A stretch of DNA of 6,621 bases from an uncultured Porphyromonadaceae bacterium (GCA_900552325.1 URZG01000126.1:1-6621), one strand, 5' to 3'. Positions 1 through 6,417 are shown, counted from the first letter of the stretch. The notes: generated from the letters alone by a model not told the origin. Translations and numbers: made by a program.

Positions 1-899
1 TTGGCAAGCTGGGGAGTAAGTTCGAGGAACGATATGCCGAGGATGGCGCGCTGAACCGAGCCGTACTCCTTGAGGTCGGTCACGACTTTGGATACAATCG
101 AAGTGGGGATGGCGAAGGAGTAACCCACGTATGAACCGGTTTCGGAGTAGATGGCGGTGTTGATGCCGACCAGTTCGCCGGCGGTATTGACCAGCGCGCC
201 ACCCGAGTTGCCGGGATTCACTGCGGCGTCGGTCTGTATGTAGCTTTCGATTCCCATGGAGCCGCGTCGCTGCGCGTTGCCGCCCATGCCGCGCGCCTTG
301 GCCGATACTATGCCGGCGGTGACGGTGGAGGTGAAACCGAAGGGGTTGCCCACGGCGAGCACCCACTGTCCTATGCGGAGATCGTCGCTGTTGCCCATCG
401 GTATTACGTGGAGCCCTTCGGCGGGAATCTTTATGAGCGCCACATCGGTCACGGGGTCTGTGCCGATCACACGTGCGTTGTAGGTGGAGTTGTCGTTAAG
501 TGTCACTTCCAGGCGGTCGGCGCCTTCGATTACATGGTTGTTGGTGACGATGTAGCCGTCCTGGCTCAGAATCACGCCCGAGCCGAGACCGCGAGGCTGT
601 TCCTGGCCCTCACCCTGCTGCTGACGGGGCTGCTGCTGGCGCGGGGAACCGAAAAAGAAATCGAAGAAGGGATCGCCTGAATATCCGCCGTAACTCTGGC
701 GGGAGCGGGCGGTGGCATAGCTTTTGATGGATACCACACCGTTTACGGCGCTTTCAGCCGCTTCTGTGAAATCGGTGGGGGCGTTGCTGCCGCGCGACGA
801 GGTCATCACCCAGTCGCTTGAGCTCCGTTCGCCGCAGGCTGTGAAAACAGTCATGGCAGCTATGGCGGCGGAGATGGTAATGTGATGTATCGCTTTCAT
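1..899 (-). CDS. htrA: HtrA/Deg (Do) family serine endoprotease, N-terminal part, cut by left edge
   Basis: This is a periplasmic quality-control protease that degrades or holds misfolded envelope proteins. Reading from the ATG at 899-897, 299 codons are visible with no stop. The trypsin-like catalytic triad is intact: His122 in TNNHVIEGA, Asp152 in TDVALIKI and Ser232 in NPGNSGGAL. The oxyanion neighbourhood and the AVGNPFGF segment are also typical of the family. The N-terminus is hydrophobic and ends in FTAC at Cys22, so it may be a lipoprotein rather than a cleaved periplasmic protein; Phe at -3 makes this uncertain. Residues 77-103 carry DPFFDFFFG and a Gln-rich PRQQQPRQQQ stretch, positioned like the LA loop. 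RAILGI at 284-289 marks the entry into PDZ1. Family members usually have about 450-520 residues and two PDZ domains, so some 200 residues lie outside the window. The start has no Shine-Dalgarno sequence, as is usual in Bacteroidota. The gene is divergent from the antiporter gene. Family assignment is certain; the exact symbol (degP, degQ or htrA) is not. Confidence 0.95.
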   Translation of the reverse strand, partial: MKAIHHITISAAIAAMTVFTACGERSSSDWVMTSSRGSNAPTDFTEAAESAVNGVVSIKSYATARSRQSYGGYSGDPFFDFFFGSPRQQQPRQQQGEGQEQPRGLGSGVILSQDGYIVTNNHVIEGADRLEVTLNDNSTYNARVIGTDPVTDVALIKIPAEGLHVIPMGNSDDLRIGQWVLAVGNPFGFTSTVTAGIVSAKARGMGGNAQRRGSMGIESYIQTDAAVNPGNSGGALVNTAGELVGINTAIYSETGSYVGYSFAIPTSIVSKVVTDLKEYGSVQRAILGISFLELTPQLA

Positions 900-969
900 A
901 AAAATCTGAATTAGTCGGTTTGTTGTGAAGTTATTGATTCCGTGATAAGTTACTGAAAGTGTGACACTG

Positions 970-977
970 CAAAATTA
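970..977 (-). promoter_or_regulatory. Candidate -7 element for the HtrA gene
   Basis: Read on the minus strand this is TAATTTTG, a full match to the Bacteroidetes -7 consensus TAnnTTTG. It lies about 70 nt upstream of the protease start, which would give a 5' UTR of roughly 60-65 nt. No TTTG or TTG sits at the expected -33 distance, where the sequence is AT-rich instead. The promoter is therefore plausible but incomplete. Confidence 0.4.
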
Positions 978-1099
978 ATTCAAGATTTTAACATTACATA
1001 GTTAAAAATACCTATCGTTAGCTAATTTATTTATAGCTTAAGATTATTTAAACCGAATATATGGAGTGTGGCCACCACGTTGGCTTTTGTGTTTTTTAA

Positions 1100-1131
1100 C
1101 TTGTGGTAGTTGCCGATTGGTTATAACTTTG
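1100..1131 (+). promoter_or_regulatory. Bacteroidetes-type promoter for the NhaC-family gene
   Basis: The -33 element is CTTG (TTG at 1101-1103) and the -7 element is TAACTTTG at 1124-1131, a full match to TAnnTTTG. The spacing between them is 20 nt, which fits the primary sigma factor (SigABfr-type) consensus. The start point is expected near 1137, leaving a leader of about 65 nt before the ATG at 1204. Confidence 0.75.
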
Positions 1132-1203
1132 CAGCCCGAATCAGATTATTACCAAAATATTATTATTTAAGTATTTCCGAAAGGTTCAGTTTCAATCGAC
1201 TTT

Positions 1204-2517
1204 ATGACAGAATGTAAAAATGACGGCAGAGTGCTTTCCGCACGAGCCGGTATTCTGGCCTTGTCGCCTGCGGCGGTGTTCATGCTTCTTTATTTAGGTG
1301 TGTCGCTCGCAGTGGGTGACTTCTATAAATTCCCTATCTCGGTGGCTATGCTGCTGGCTTCAATGTGGGGGATAGTTATTTTTAGAGGGCGCACATTGTC
1401 GGAACGCATAGAGGTTTTCTCGCGCAGCGCCGGTTCGCCGAACATCATGTACATGCTCTGGGTGTTTGTGCTCGCGGGAGCTTTCTCGTCCCTTGCGCGC
1501 GGTATAGGCTCAGTCGATGCGACGGTGGACCTTACCTTGCGTTACCTGCCACCCTCTATGGTGATTCCCGGCCTCTTCGTGGCGGCATGTTTCATATCCC
1601 TGTCTATCGGCACGTCGGTAGGCACGGTAGTGGCGCTGGCGCCCCTGGCCACACGGCTGGCTGCCAATTCGGGCGGGGAGGTGCCGTTTTTCATCGCGGT
1701 AGTACTCGGAGGTGCCTTTTTCGGCGATAACCTGTCGTTTATCTCTGACACGACCATTGCCGCCACCCGCACGCAGGGATGCGACATGCGCGACAAGTTC
1801 CGCGCCAACCTATGGATAGCACTGCCGGCGGCGCTGCTCACACTCGCTTTTTATTTTGTGGCCGGGCACACCGTGGAGGCAGTCCATACTGACGAGATCG
1901 GCTCCATGTGGCTCGTGTTGCCTTATCTGGTGATAATCGTTGCGGCTATAGCTGGTATCAATGTCACGGTTGTGCTGTCGCTCGGCATCATCTCTGCTAT
2001 TGCCGTAGCCGTCGGTGTATGCCATCTGGCTCTCTTTGATCTCGTGGGATATATAGGGAACGGCATCGACGATATGGGAGGTCTGATTATCATAACCCTT
2101 CTTGCCACCGGCATGCTGGGGCTGATCAAGGCGATGGGTGGAATAGGGTGGCTGCTTGAAGTCCTGTCCTCGCGTATACATGGAAAACGCGGGGCGCAGG
2201 TGTGCATCGCCTTTCTTGTCGCGTGTGTCAATCTCTGCACCGCCAACAACACCGTGGCCATCATCACTGTCGGCTCTCTCGCCAAGGAGATCTCCACGCG
2301 TTTCGGTATCGATCCCCGCAAGAGTGCCAGCCTTCTCGACACCTGTTCCTGCATCACGCAGTGCCTGATTCCTTACGGCGCCCAGGTCCTGCTGGCTACA
2401 TCTCTCGCCGGAATCTCGCCGGTGGCGCCGTTGCCTTATCTTTATTATCCGTTCGCTTTGATATTGATGGTGGCGCTGTCGGTCATATTCCTTTTTCCCA
2501 GGCGGCTTCACCGGTAG
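1204..2517 (+). CDS. nhaC: NhaC-family Na+/H+ antiporter
   Basis: This 437-residue inner-membrane protein belongs to the NhaC/IT superfamily of secondary transporters, which exchange protons for Na+ (some relatives exchange malate and lactate). It has about ten to twelve hydrophobic segments, for example near 15-37, 41-60, 80-98, 118-145, 160-180, 203-220, 232-280, 291-312, 331-360 and 390-431. Diagnostic motifs are FFGDNLSFISDTT at 172-184, followed by ATRTQGC at 187-193; TANNTVAI at 346-353; and CLIPYGAQVLLA near the C-terminus (387-398), all typical of NhaC relatives. Length is normal. The ATG at 1204 leaves a short polar N-terminus before the first membrane segment and follows the promoter at 1100-1131 at a sensible distance. 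The gene appears monocistronic, with stem-loops directly behind it. Ion specificity cannot be read from sequence, so the symbol denotes the family. A role in Na+ or pH homeostasis is inference. Confidence 0.9.
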   Translation: MTECKNDGRVLSARAGILALSPAAVFMLLYLGVSLAVGDFYKFPISVAMLLASMWGIVIFRGRTLSERIEVFSRSAGSPNIMYMLWVFVLAGAFSSLARGIGSVDATVDLTLRYLPPSMVIPGLFVAACFISLSIGTSVGTVVALAPLATRLAANSGGEVPFFIAVVLGGAFFGDNLSFISDTTIAATRTQGCDMRDKFRANLWIALPAALLTLAFYFVAGHTVEAVHTDEIGSMWLVLPYLVIIVAAIAGINVTVVLSLGIISAIAVAVGVCHLALFDLVGYIGNGIDDMGGLIIITLLATGMLGLIKAMGGIGWLLEVLSSRIHGKRGAQVCIAFLVACVNLCTANNTVAIITVGSLAKEISTRFGIDPRKSASLLDTCSCITQCLIPYGAQVLLATSLAGISPVAPLPYLYYPFALILMVALSVIFLFPRRLHR

Positions 2518-2540
2518 AGATGGTTAATGAAAGAGCATGC

Positions 2541-2567
2541 ATGCCGAAGGACTATGTTGTTCGGCAT
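2541..2567 (+). terminator. Stem-loop just after the antiporter gene
   Basis: ATGCCGAA at 2541-2548 pairs perfectly with TTCGGCAT at 2560-2567, giving an 8-bp stem with an 11-nt loop, 24 nt past the stop codon. The following sequence is T-rich but has no clean T run. It may be a first, weak terminator or an mRNA 3'-end stabiliser ahead of the stronger stem-loop downstream. Confidence 0.4.
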
Positions 2568-2594
2568 TGATTTAACTTATTTTAACTTTTATAT

Positions 2595-2623
2595 GCAAAC
2601 CTGCTGAATCTCAGCGGGTTTGT
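2595..2623 (+). terminator. Intrinsic terminator of the antiporter transcript
   Basis: AAACCTGCTGA at 2597-2607 pairs with TCAGCGGGTTT at 2611-2621 across a 3-nt loop. There is one T-G wobble (2602 with 2616). Two further pairs at the base (2596 with 2622, and the wobble 2595 with 2623) give 13 bp in total. A T-rich tract with TTTT at 2626-2629 follows. The wobbles form G-U pairs only in plus-strand RNA, which supports rightward use. Confidence 0.75.
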
Positions 2624-2697
2624 CGTTTTGTATATGAATATTATAACATGGTTTATGAATATAATTTAATACATGAATAAACTTTTTAAACAAAAAA

Positions 2698-2729
2698 TTT
2701 GTATCAAATATTAAAATCTACTAATTTTG
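2698..2729 (+). promoter_or_regulatory. Near-consensus Bacteroidetes promoter of the susC-susD operon
   Basis: TTTG at 2698-2701 and TAATTTTG at 2722-2729 are separated by exactly 20 nt and match both halves of the Bacteroidetes housekeeping promoter consensus. Initiation is expected near 2736, about 440 nt before the susC ATG. No comparably good promoter was found between here and 3178, so this is probably the operon promoter. That gives an unusually long leader. Confidence 0.7.
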
Positions 2730-2758
2730 CCTCGGATATAATTCTAAGCAATGTGATT

Positions 2759-2788
2759 TTTTGCTTGGCTTTATATTCATAAGCAAAA
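2759..2788 (+). repeat. Inverted repeat near the start of the leader
   Basis: TTTTGCTT at 2759-2766 pairs perfectly with AAGCAAAA at 2781-2788 around a 14-nt loop. It would lie some 25 nt into the predicted transcript. The pairing is AU-rich and of modest stability, so it may be chance in AT-rich DNA. Confidence 0.35.
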
Positions 2789-2829
2789 TTTCAAATCTTT
2801 AATCAATAATAAAAGTCAATTCAACTATC

Positions 2830-2861
2830 GGGAGCCAAGGCTCCCTTCCCCGGAACTCCGG
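2830..2861 (+). repeat. Two adjacent GC-rich inverted repeats at the composition boundary
   Basis: GGGAGCC at 2830-2836 and GGCTCCC at 2839-2845 form an almost perfect palindrome with a 2-nt centre; as RNA, a 6-bp stem with a 4-nt loop is realistic. Immediately after it, CCGG at 2850-2853 and at 2858-2861 can pair around AACT. They sit exactly where AT-rich DNA gives way to GC-rich DNA. Possible roles are a leader hairpin or the edge of a repeat element. Confidence 0.5.
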
Positions 2862-2956
2862 TATTCTCTAATCGTTAAAATATCTACAGTCCGACAATCA
2901 AGGATCAATCTCTCTGACCATCGTTCCCTACATTCCCCTCGTCTCTCTGCGGCGTA

Positions 2957-3046
2957 ATGCCGTCAATCTCCAATTTTTCAATCTGCTGTCCTTCCTCACG
3001 GTGTGGCGCGCCTCCGCTTCAAAAACCGCTTCAAAAACCGGCGTAA
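2957..3046 (+). other. Possible 29-codon upstream ORF in the susC leader
   Basis: An ATG at 2957 opens a frame ending at TAA 3044-3046. The peptide begins MPSISNFSICCPS and contains PLQKPLQKP, encoded by the 12-nt tandem repeat. It has no recognisable domain or signal. Its ATG lies in the loop of the small 2950-2962 stem, and its stop lies in the 3' arm of the 3000-3053 stem, so translating ribosomes would open that stem. There is no independent evidence of translation. Confidence 0.15.
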
Positions 3047-3053
3047 CCGCACC
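3000..3053 (+). repeat. Large leader stem with an internal loop
   Basis: GGTGTGG at 3000-3006 pairs with CCGCACC at 3047-3053, including T3004-G3049 as a wobble. After a 1x2 internal loop, GCGCC at 3008-3012 pairs with GGCGT at 3040-3044, including G3008-T3044 as a wobble. The 27-nt terminal loop is the tandem repeat. Both wobbles would be A-C mismatches in the opposite strand's RNA, which argues for a plus-strand structure. Confidence 0.45.
3014..3040 (+). repeat. 12-nt tandem repeat, 2.25 copies
   Basis: CCGCTTCAAAAA occurs at 3014-3025 and identically at 3026-3037, followed by the first three bases of a third copy (CCG, 3038-3040). It fills the loop of the 3000-3053 stem. Identity of the copies indicates a recent duplication. 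It would lengthen the loop without disturbing the stem. Confidence 0.9.
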
Positions 3054-3097
3054 TGACTGAAAGGACTCCGGAACGACAAATACTTCTTTCAGATCAG
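3053..3097 (+). repeat. 11-bp leader stem with one bulge
   Basis: CTGACTGAAAG at 3053-3063 pairs with CTTTCAG at 3086-3092 and TCAG at 3094-3097, with only A3093 bulged. The loop is 22 nt (3064-3085). The stem abuts the 3000-3053 stem directly, with C3053 usable by either, so the two could stack coaxially. Confidence 0.5.
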
Positions 3098-3104
3098 AGC
3101 TTCT

Positions 3105-3138
3105 CCGGCAAATGCCGGCGCCACGCCACGCGTGGCGC
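3105..3138 (+). repeat. Pair of GC-rich hairpins close to the susC start
   Basis: CCGGC at 3105-3109 and GCCGG at 3114-3118 form a 5-bp stem with an AAAT loop. GCGCCACG at 3118-3125 and CGTGGCGC at 3131-3138 form an 8-bp stem with a 5-nt loop. An alternative register gives a perfect 14-bp palindrome, 3124-3137. G3118 is shared, so the two stems compete slightly. The second ends 40 nt before the susC ATG. It is not followed by a T run, so a simple intrinsic terminator is unlikely. Confidence 0.5.
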
Positions 3139-3178
3139 ATACGCTCCCGACAGGTACAAACTATAACGCAATGTAAGT

Positions 3179-6100
3179 ATGAAAAGACTGTTATTGACGC
3201 TCTCGGCTGCCTCCGCCTTGTCGTTGACCATGGTGGCGCAAGACAGTGGCAAGCGCACAATCACCGGTACTGTCATCTATGCAGGCGATGACCAGCCGCT
3301 AATAGGTGCCACTGTCATGCCGGTGGGGCAAGGCACAGGTGTTGCCACCGACATCGACGGACATTTTTCCATCACGGTCGGACCGGATGTAAAGAAAATC
3401 AACGTCAGCTATGTGGGCATGGTTACCCATCAGTTTTCCATTGACGGTAACAAACCACTTGAAATCAAGCTTTCCAATTCCGACAATACTCTCGACGAGG
3501 TGGTGGTGACCGCTTTCGGTGTGAAACGCGACCGCAAAGGGCTCGGTTACGCCGTGCAGGATCTCAAGGCCGAGGACCTCAACACCGCCGGTACGACTTC
3601 CGTGTCGTCGGCGCTTCAGGGCAAACTCTCCGGTGTGGATATCCGTCCGTCGTCGGGTGCCCCCGGCGCTTCGTCGAACGTCACTATCCGCGGCGTGCGC
3701 TCCTTCTCGGGCAACAACGCGCCTCTCTATGTGATTGACGGCATGCCTGTGGAATCTACTCCAGATATCGTGCAGACCGCGAACGGAATGGTGACAAATG
3801 CCGGTTATGCCGACCGCTCAATCGACATCAACCCCGACGACATCGAGTCGGTCAATGTGCTGAAAGGGCAGGCCGCCGCCGCTCTCTACGGTATTCGAGC
3901 CACAAACGGTGTGATCGTGATAACCACCAAACGCGGCACGGGGCTGACCTCCAACCGTCCTACGGTGACTTTCTCGGCTGATTTCTCGGCTGAGCGTGTA
4001 TCGCGCAAATTCAATCGCCAGACCACTTACGCCCAGGGTGTCGGCGGCCGTTTCAATCCTGCCGCCTCATCCACATGGGGTCCGAAAATCTCGGAACTTC
4101 CGCAGGACCCCGGTTATGGCGGCGAGACCGAAAACCCATATACCGCGGCTATGGGCATGCATCCCGGCCAGTATTACAATCCTAAACTCGAACAGGCCGG
4201 TCTTGATGGATGGCAGACCCCGACGATCTACGACAACGTCGGCGACTACATGCACGCCGGTTTCACCGAGAACGCCAATTTCTCCATTTCACAGAAAACC
4301 GAACGCACCACATACTCTTTCGGTCTGAGCAATTCGCACCAGAAAGGTATCGTGCACGGCACCGGCCTCAACCGCTGGAGCGCACGCGGACTGGTGGACT
4401 GGTACATCAACGACCAGTGGAAAACCGGTTTTACCGTAAATTACGTACACACCGACATCAAGACCGCCCCGCAGGCCAACTCCGGCATCATGAATGTGGT
4501 GTACTCCGCACCGGCCGAATATAATCTCGAGGATACCCCCTACCATCGTCCGGGCGATCCCTCGGCCCAGACTTCGTTCCGCAGCACGACCTTCAACAAC
4601 CCCTACTGGTGGGCGGCCAACAACCAGTACGGTCAACTCACGCAGCGTTTCTTCGGAAATGCCTTTGTGGAGTACCGTCCGAAAATAGGGTGGGGCGACA
4701 ATCTTGACCTCGTGATCAAGGAACAGGCAGGTATCGACGCCTATACATCGCGCTACTCCAATATCCAGGAGGTCGGATCGGCAGGAAACACAACCGGCTA
4801 TATCGAAAACCAGAGCTTCACACGCCAGGTGTTCAACAACCTTGTGACCGCCAACTTCACCGCCGAACTCGGCGAGAACCGTGACTGGAATCTCGGCATC
4901 ATGCTCGGCAACGAGGTGAACAACGATCATCTGATCCAGAGCGACTACGTCGGCACCGGACTCAGTTTCTACGGCCAGCCTACCATCGGCAACTGCACTA
5001 CGGTGAACTACGGCTTCGAGGCTCCCTCGCAGGAGCGCACCGTCGGTCTGTTCTTCAACGCATCAGCCTCCTGGCGCGATATGGTATTCGTCAACGTGAC
5101 CGGCCGTAACGACTGGGTTTCGACCATGCCGCGCGGCAACCGTTCCTTCTTCTATCCCTCCGTATCGGCCGCATGGGTGTTCACCGAACTTCCCGCACTC
5201 AAAGGGAACAATACCTTGACCTTCGGCAAAGTGCGTTTCTCTTATGCCGAGGTAGGTCAGGCAGGCGCATTCCTCAAGAACTTCGCCTATACCCCCGCAT
5301 ACGGCGGCGGCTTCTATCTCATAGACCCCATGAACTATCCCGTGCAGGGCGTGACTTCATACGTGCCTTACTGGCGCGAGTATGACCCCAACCTCAAGCC
5401 GCAGACAACGAAGAACTACGAGGCCGGTATCGACCTGCGTCTGTTCAACGACCGCGTGAAACTCGACTACACATTCTCGCATCAGGATGTGAAGGACCAG
5501 ATCTTCAACATCCCCCTCGACGGCTCGACCGGTTACCAGGAGATGGTATCGAACGGCGGCCGCATCACCACCGACTCGCATGAGATCAACCTTGGCGTCA
5601 CGGCATACGAGTCACGTGACCTCACTATCGATCTCGGCGCCCACTGGACCAAATACAAGAGTATGGTCAAGGAGCTGGCTCCCGGCGTTGACAACATCAT
5701 GCTCGGCGGTTTCGTGGAGCCCCAGGTGCGCGCATACACCGGATACGCATATCCCGTGATCTTCGGTACCGCATTCATGCGTGACCCCGCCACCGGAAAG
5801 ATGTACCTCGATGCAGACGGCCTCCCGATGGCCACGGGCGAGAGCCAGGTTATCGGCGATTGTACGCCCGACTTCAATCTCGGATGGACCTTCAATCTCC
5901 GCTACAAACGCGTGTCGCTGGCCACTACCTGGTCGTGGCAGTGCGGCGGCCAGATGTACCATGGCACCAATCTTGTGCTCAACTCGTTCGGCGCCACTAA
6001 AGAGACCGAGAACCGCGACCAGCTCATCCATCTCAGCGGTATCGACTACGCTACGGGTCAGCCCGTGGAGAGCGACGTGGATATGGAGACCTACTGGAGC

Positions 6101-6367
6101 GATGTTGTGGGCTTCATCTCCGAGGCTGCCATCGTCGACACCGATTTCGTGAAACTGCGCGATCTCACCCTTACATACCAGCTTCCCAAGATCGGCAATT
6201 TCGACATCTCCATCTACGGTTTCGCACGCAATGTGCTCATCTGGGCCAAGATGCCTAACTTCGACCCCGAATCGTCGGTGGGTAACAACAATGCCGGCGG
6301 CTACTTCGAGCGCTTCTCGCTTCCCAACACGGCCAGCTTCGGCGGCGGATTCAAGGTCAGCTTCTGA
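3179..6367 (+). CDS. susC: SusC/RagA-type TonB-dependent outer-membrane transporter
   Basis: This 1062-residue outer-membrane barrel imports a bound nutrient (glycan, peptide or similar) using TonB-ExbBD energy, together with the SusD-like lipoprotein encoded next. A signal peptide spans residues 1-20, with likely cleavage at VA-QDSG. Residues 27-100 form the carboxypeptidase-D regulatory-like beta-sandwich (TGTVIYAGDDQPLIGATV, then DGHFSI). DEVVVTAFG at 106-114 is the TonB-box region. The plug follows with APLYVIDGMP at 181-190 and the SusC signature ESVNVLKGQAAAALYG (223-238), continuing to NGVIVITTKRG (243-253). The rest is barrel, ending in a C-terminal Phe (FKVSF) as expected for BAM recognition. 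Length is normal and no STN domain is present, so direct anti-sigma signalling is unlikely. The start is supported by the signal peptide. There is no Shine-Dalgarno sequence, and a minimal ATG-TAA lies at 3171-3176. The signature has GQAAAA where many members have DASAAA or similar, a subtype difference. The substrate is unknown; the symbol denotes the family. Confidence 0.95.
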   Translation: MKRLLLTLSAASALSLTMVAQDSGKRTITGTVIYAGDDQPLIGATVMPVGQGTGVATDIDGHFSITVGPDVKKINVSYVGMVTHQFSIDGNKPLEIKLSNSDNTLDEVVVTAFGVKRDRKGLGYAVQDLKAEDLNTAGTTSVSSALQGKLSGVDIRPSSGAPGASSNVTIRGVRSFSGNNAPLYVIDGMPVESTPDIVQTANGMVTNAGYADRSIDINPDDIESVNVLKGQAAAALYGIRATNGVIVITTKRGTGLTSNRPTVTFSADFSAERVSRKFNRQTTYAQGVGGRFNPAASSTWGPKISELPQDPGYGGETENPYTAAMGMHPGQYYNPKLEQAGLDGWQTPTIYDNVGDYMHAGFTENANFSISQKTERTTYSFGLSNSHQKGIVHGTGLNRWSARGLVDWYINDQWKTGFTVNYVHTDIKTAPQANSGIMNVVYSAPAEYNLEDTPYHRPGDPSAQTSFRSTTFNNPYWWAANNQYGQLTQRFFGNAFVEYRPKIGWGDNLDLVIKEQAGIDAYTSRYSNIQEVGSAGNTTGYIENQSFTRQVFNNLVTANFTAELGENRDWNLGIMLGNEVNNDHLIQSDYVGTGLSFYGQPTIGNCTTVNYGFEAPSQERTVGLFFNASASWRDMVFVNVTGRNDWVSTMPRGNRSFFYPSVSAAWVFTELPALKGNNTLTFGKVRFSYAEVGQAGAFLKNFAYTPAYGGGFYLIDPMNYPVQGVTSYVPYWREYDPNLKPQTTKNYEAGIDLRLFNDRVKLDYTFSHQDVKDQIFNIPLDGSTGYQEMVSNGGRITTDSHEINLGVTAYESRDLTIDLGAHWTKYKSMVKELAPGVDNIMLGGFVEPQVRAYTGYAYPVIFGTAFMRDPATGKMYLDADGLPMATGESQVIGDCTPDFNLGWTFNLRYKRVSLATTWSWQCGGQMYHGTNLVLNSFGATKETENRDQLIHLSGIDYATGQPVESDVDMETYWSDVVGFISEAAIVDTDFVKLRDLTLTYQLPKIGNFDISIYGFARNVLIWAKMPNFDPESSVGNNNAGGYFERFSLPNTASFGGGFKVSF

Positions 6368-6417
6368 CAACAGGCGCTATTACGGACTATTCTGTCAATA
6401 AATTCAGATTTCAGATT

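Larger units (their letters stand above)
900..1203. other. Divergent intergenic region between htrA and the antiporter gene
   Basis: These 304 nt hold no credible ORF. The stretch is AT-rich from about 960 to 1060. It contains a weak leftward promoter at 970-977 and a strong rightward promoter at 1100-1131. A small inverted repeat, GCCA at 1071-1074 and TGGC at 1081-1084, is followed by a T-rich run. That looks like a weak rightward terminator, but no transcript is known to end there. An imperfect AT-rich inverted repeat around 1018-1041 could be an operator, but it is not distinctive. Confidence 0.7.
2518..3178 (+). other. 661-nt gene-free stretch: terminators, promoter and susC leader
   Basis: The stretch divides into parts. 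The antiporter terminators occupy 2541-2623. From 2624 to about 2828 the DNA is strongly AT-rich and carries a promoter at 2698-2729. At about 2828 the composition changes abruptly to GC-rich and stays so up to the susC start. The GC-rich part is full of inverted repeats and has no convincing gene on either strand. The reading frames open there on the minus strand lack any recognisable domain or start context. Confidence 0.8.
2736..3178 (+). ncRNA. Long, highly structured 5' leader of susC (candidate regulatory RNA)
   Basis: If transcription starts near 2736, the mRNA carries a leader of about 440 nt. By eye it can form, in order: an 8-bp AU-rich stem (2759-2788), a GC-rich stem at 2830-2845, small stems at 2850-2861 and 2950-2962, then adjacent larger stems at 3000-3053, 3053-3097 and 3105-3118 or 3118-3138. 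The last 40 nt before the start codon look unstructured, which would favour initiation in an organism that does not rely on Shine-Dalgarno pairing. The 3000-3053 stem uses two G-U pairs possible only in the plus-strand RNA. I do not recognise a known riboswitch. It could instead be a dispersed repeat with inverted symmetry. Confidence 0.4.

Noticed and set aside
256..680. Plus-strand frames of 75 and 90 codons within the first 700 nt
   Set aside because: They lie opposite the HtrA frame, which carries the full catalytic triad and spans the whole region.
1071..1096. Hairpin plus T-rich tract in the htrA-nhaC spacer as an intrinsic terminator
   Set aside because: The stem is only 4 bp with a 6-nt loop, and no rightward transcript is expected to end there, since the neighbouring gene is divergent.
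1542..2511. Long minus-strand frames opposite the antiporter gene (1542-1841, 1810-2511, 1923-2357)
   Set aside because: They are antisense shadows of a GC-rich gene whose plus-strand product is clearly NhaC-like; their translations are low-complexity and lack family motifs.
2830..3138. CRISPR array suggested by repeated hairpins
   Set aside because: The stems differ in sequence and spacing, and there are no regular direct repeats with unique spacers; the only direct repeat is the 12-nt tandem.
2928..3260. Minus-strand frame of 110 codons across the susC leader
   Set aside because: It starts inside the susC coding region, has no recognisable domain, signal or promoter, and overlaps the structured leader; a GC-rich repeat-like segment easily gives an open antisense frame.
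2740..3400. Antisense sRNA promoter near the susC start, as at some Bacteroides glycan loci
   Set aside because: Searching by eye for the minus-strand pattern (CAAAnnTA on the plus strand) gave no match; the nearest, at 3158-3165, has the wrong spacing.
4289..6370. Minus-strand frames of up to 252 codons opposite susC
   Set aside because: They mirror the codon structure of the sense gene; the plus-strand SusC motifs are continuous through the entire region.
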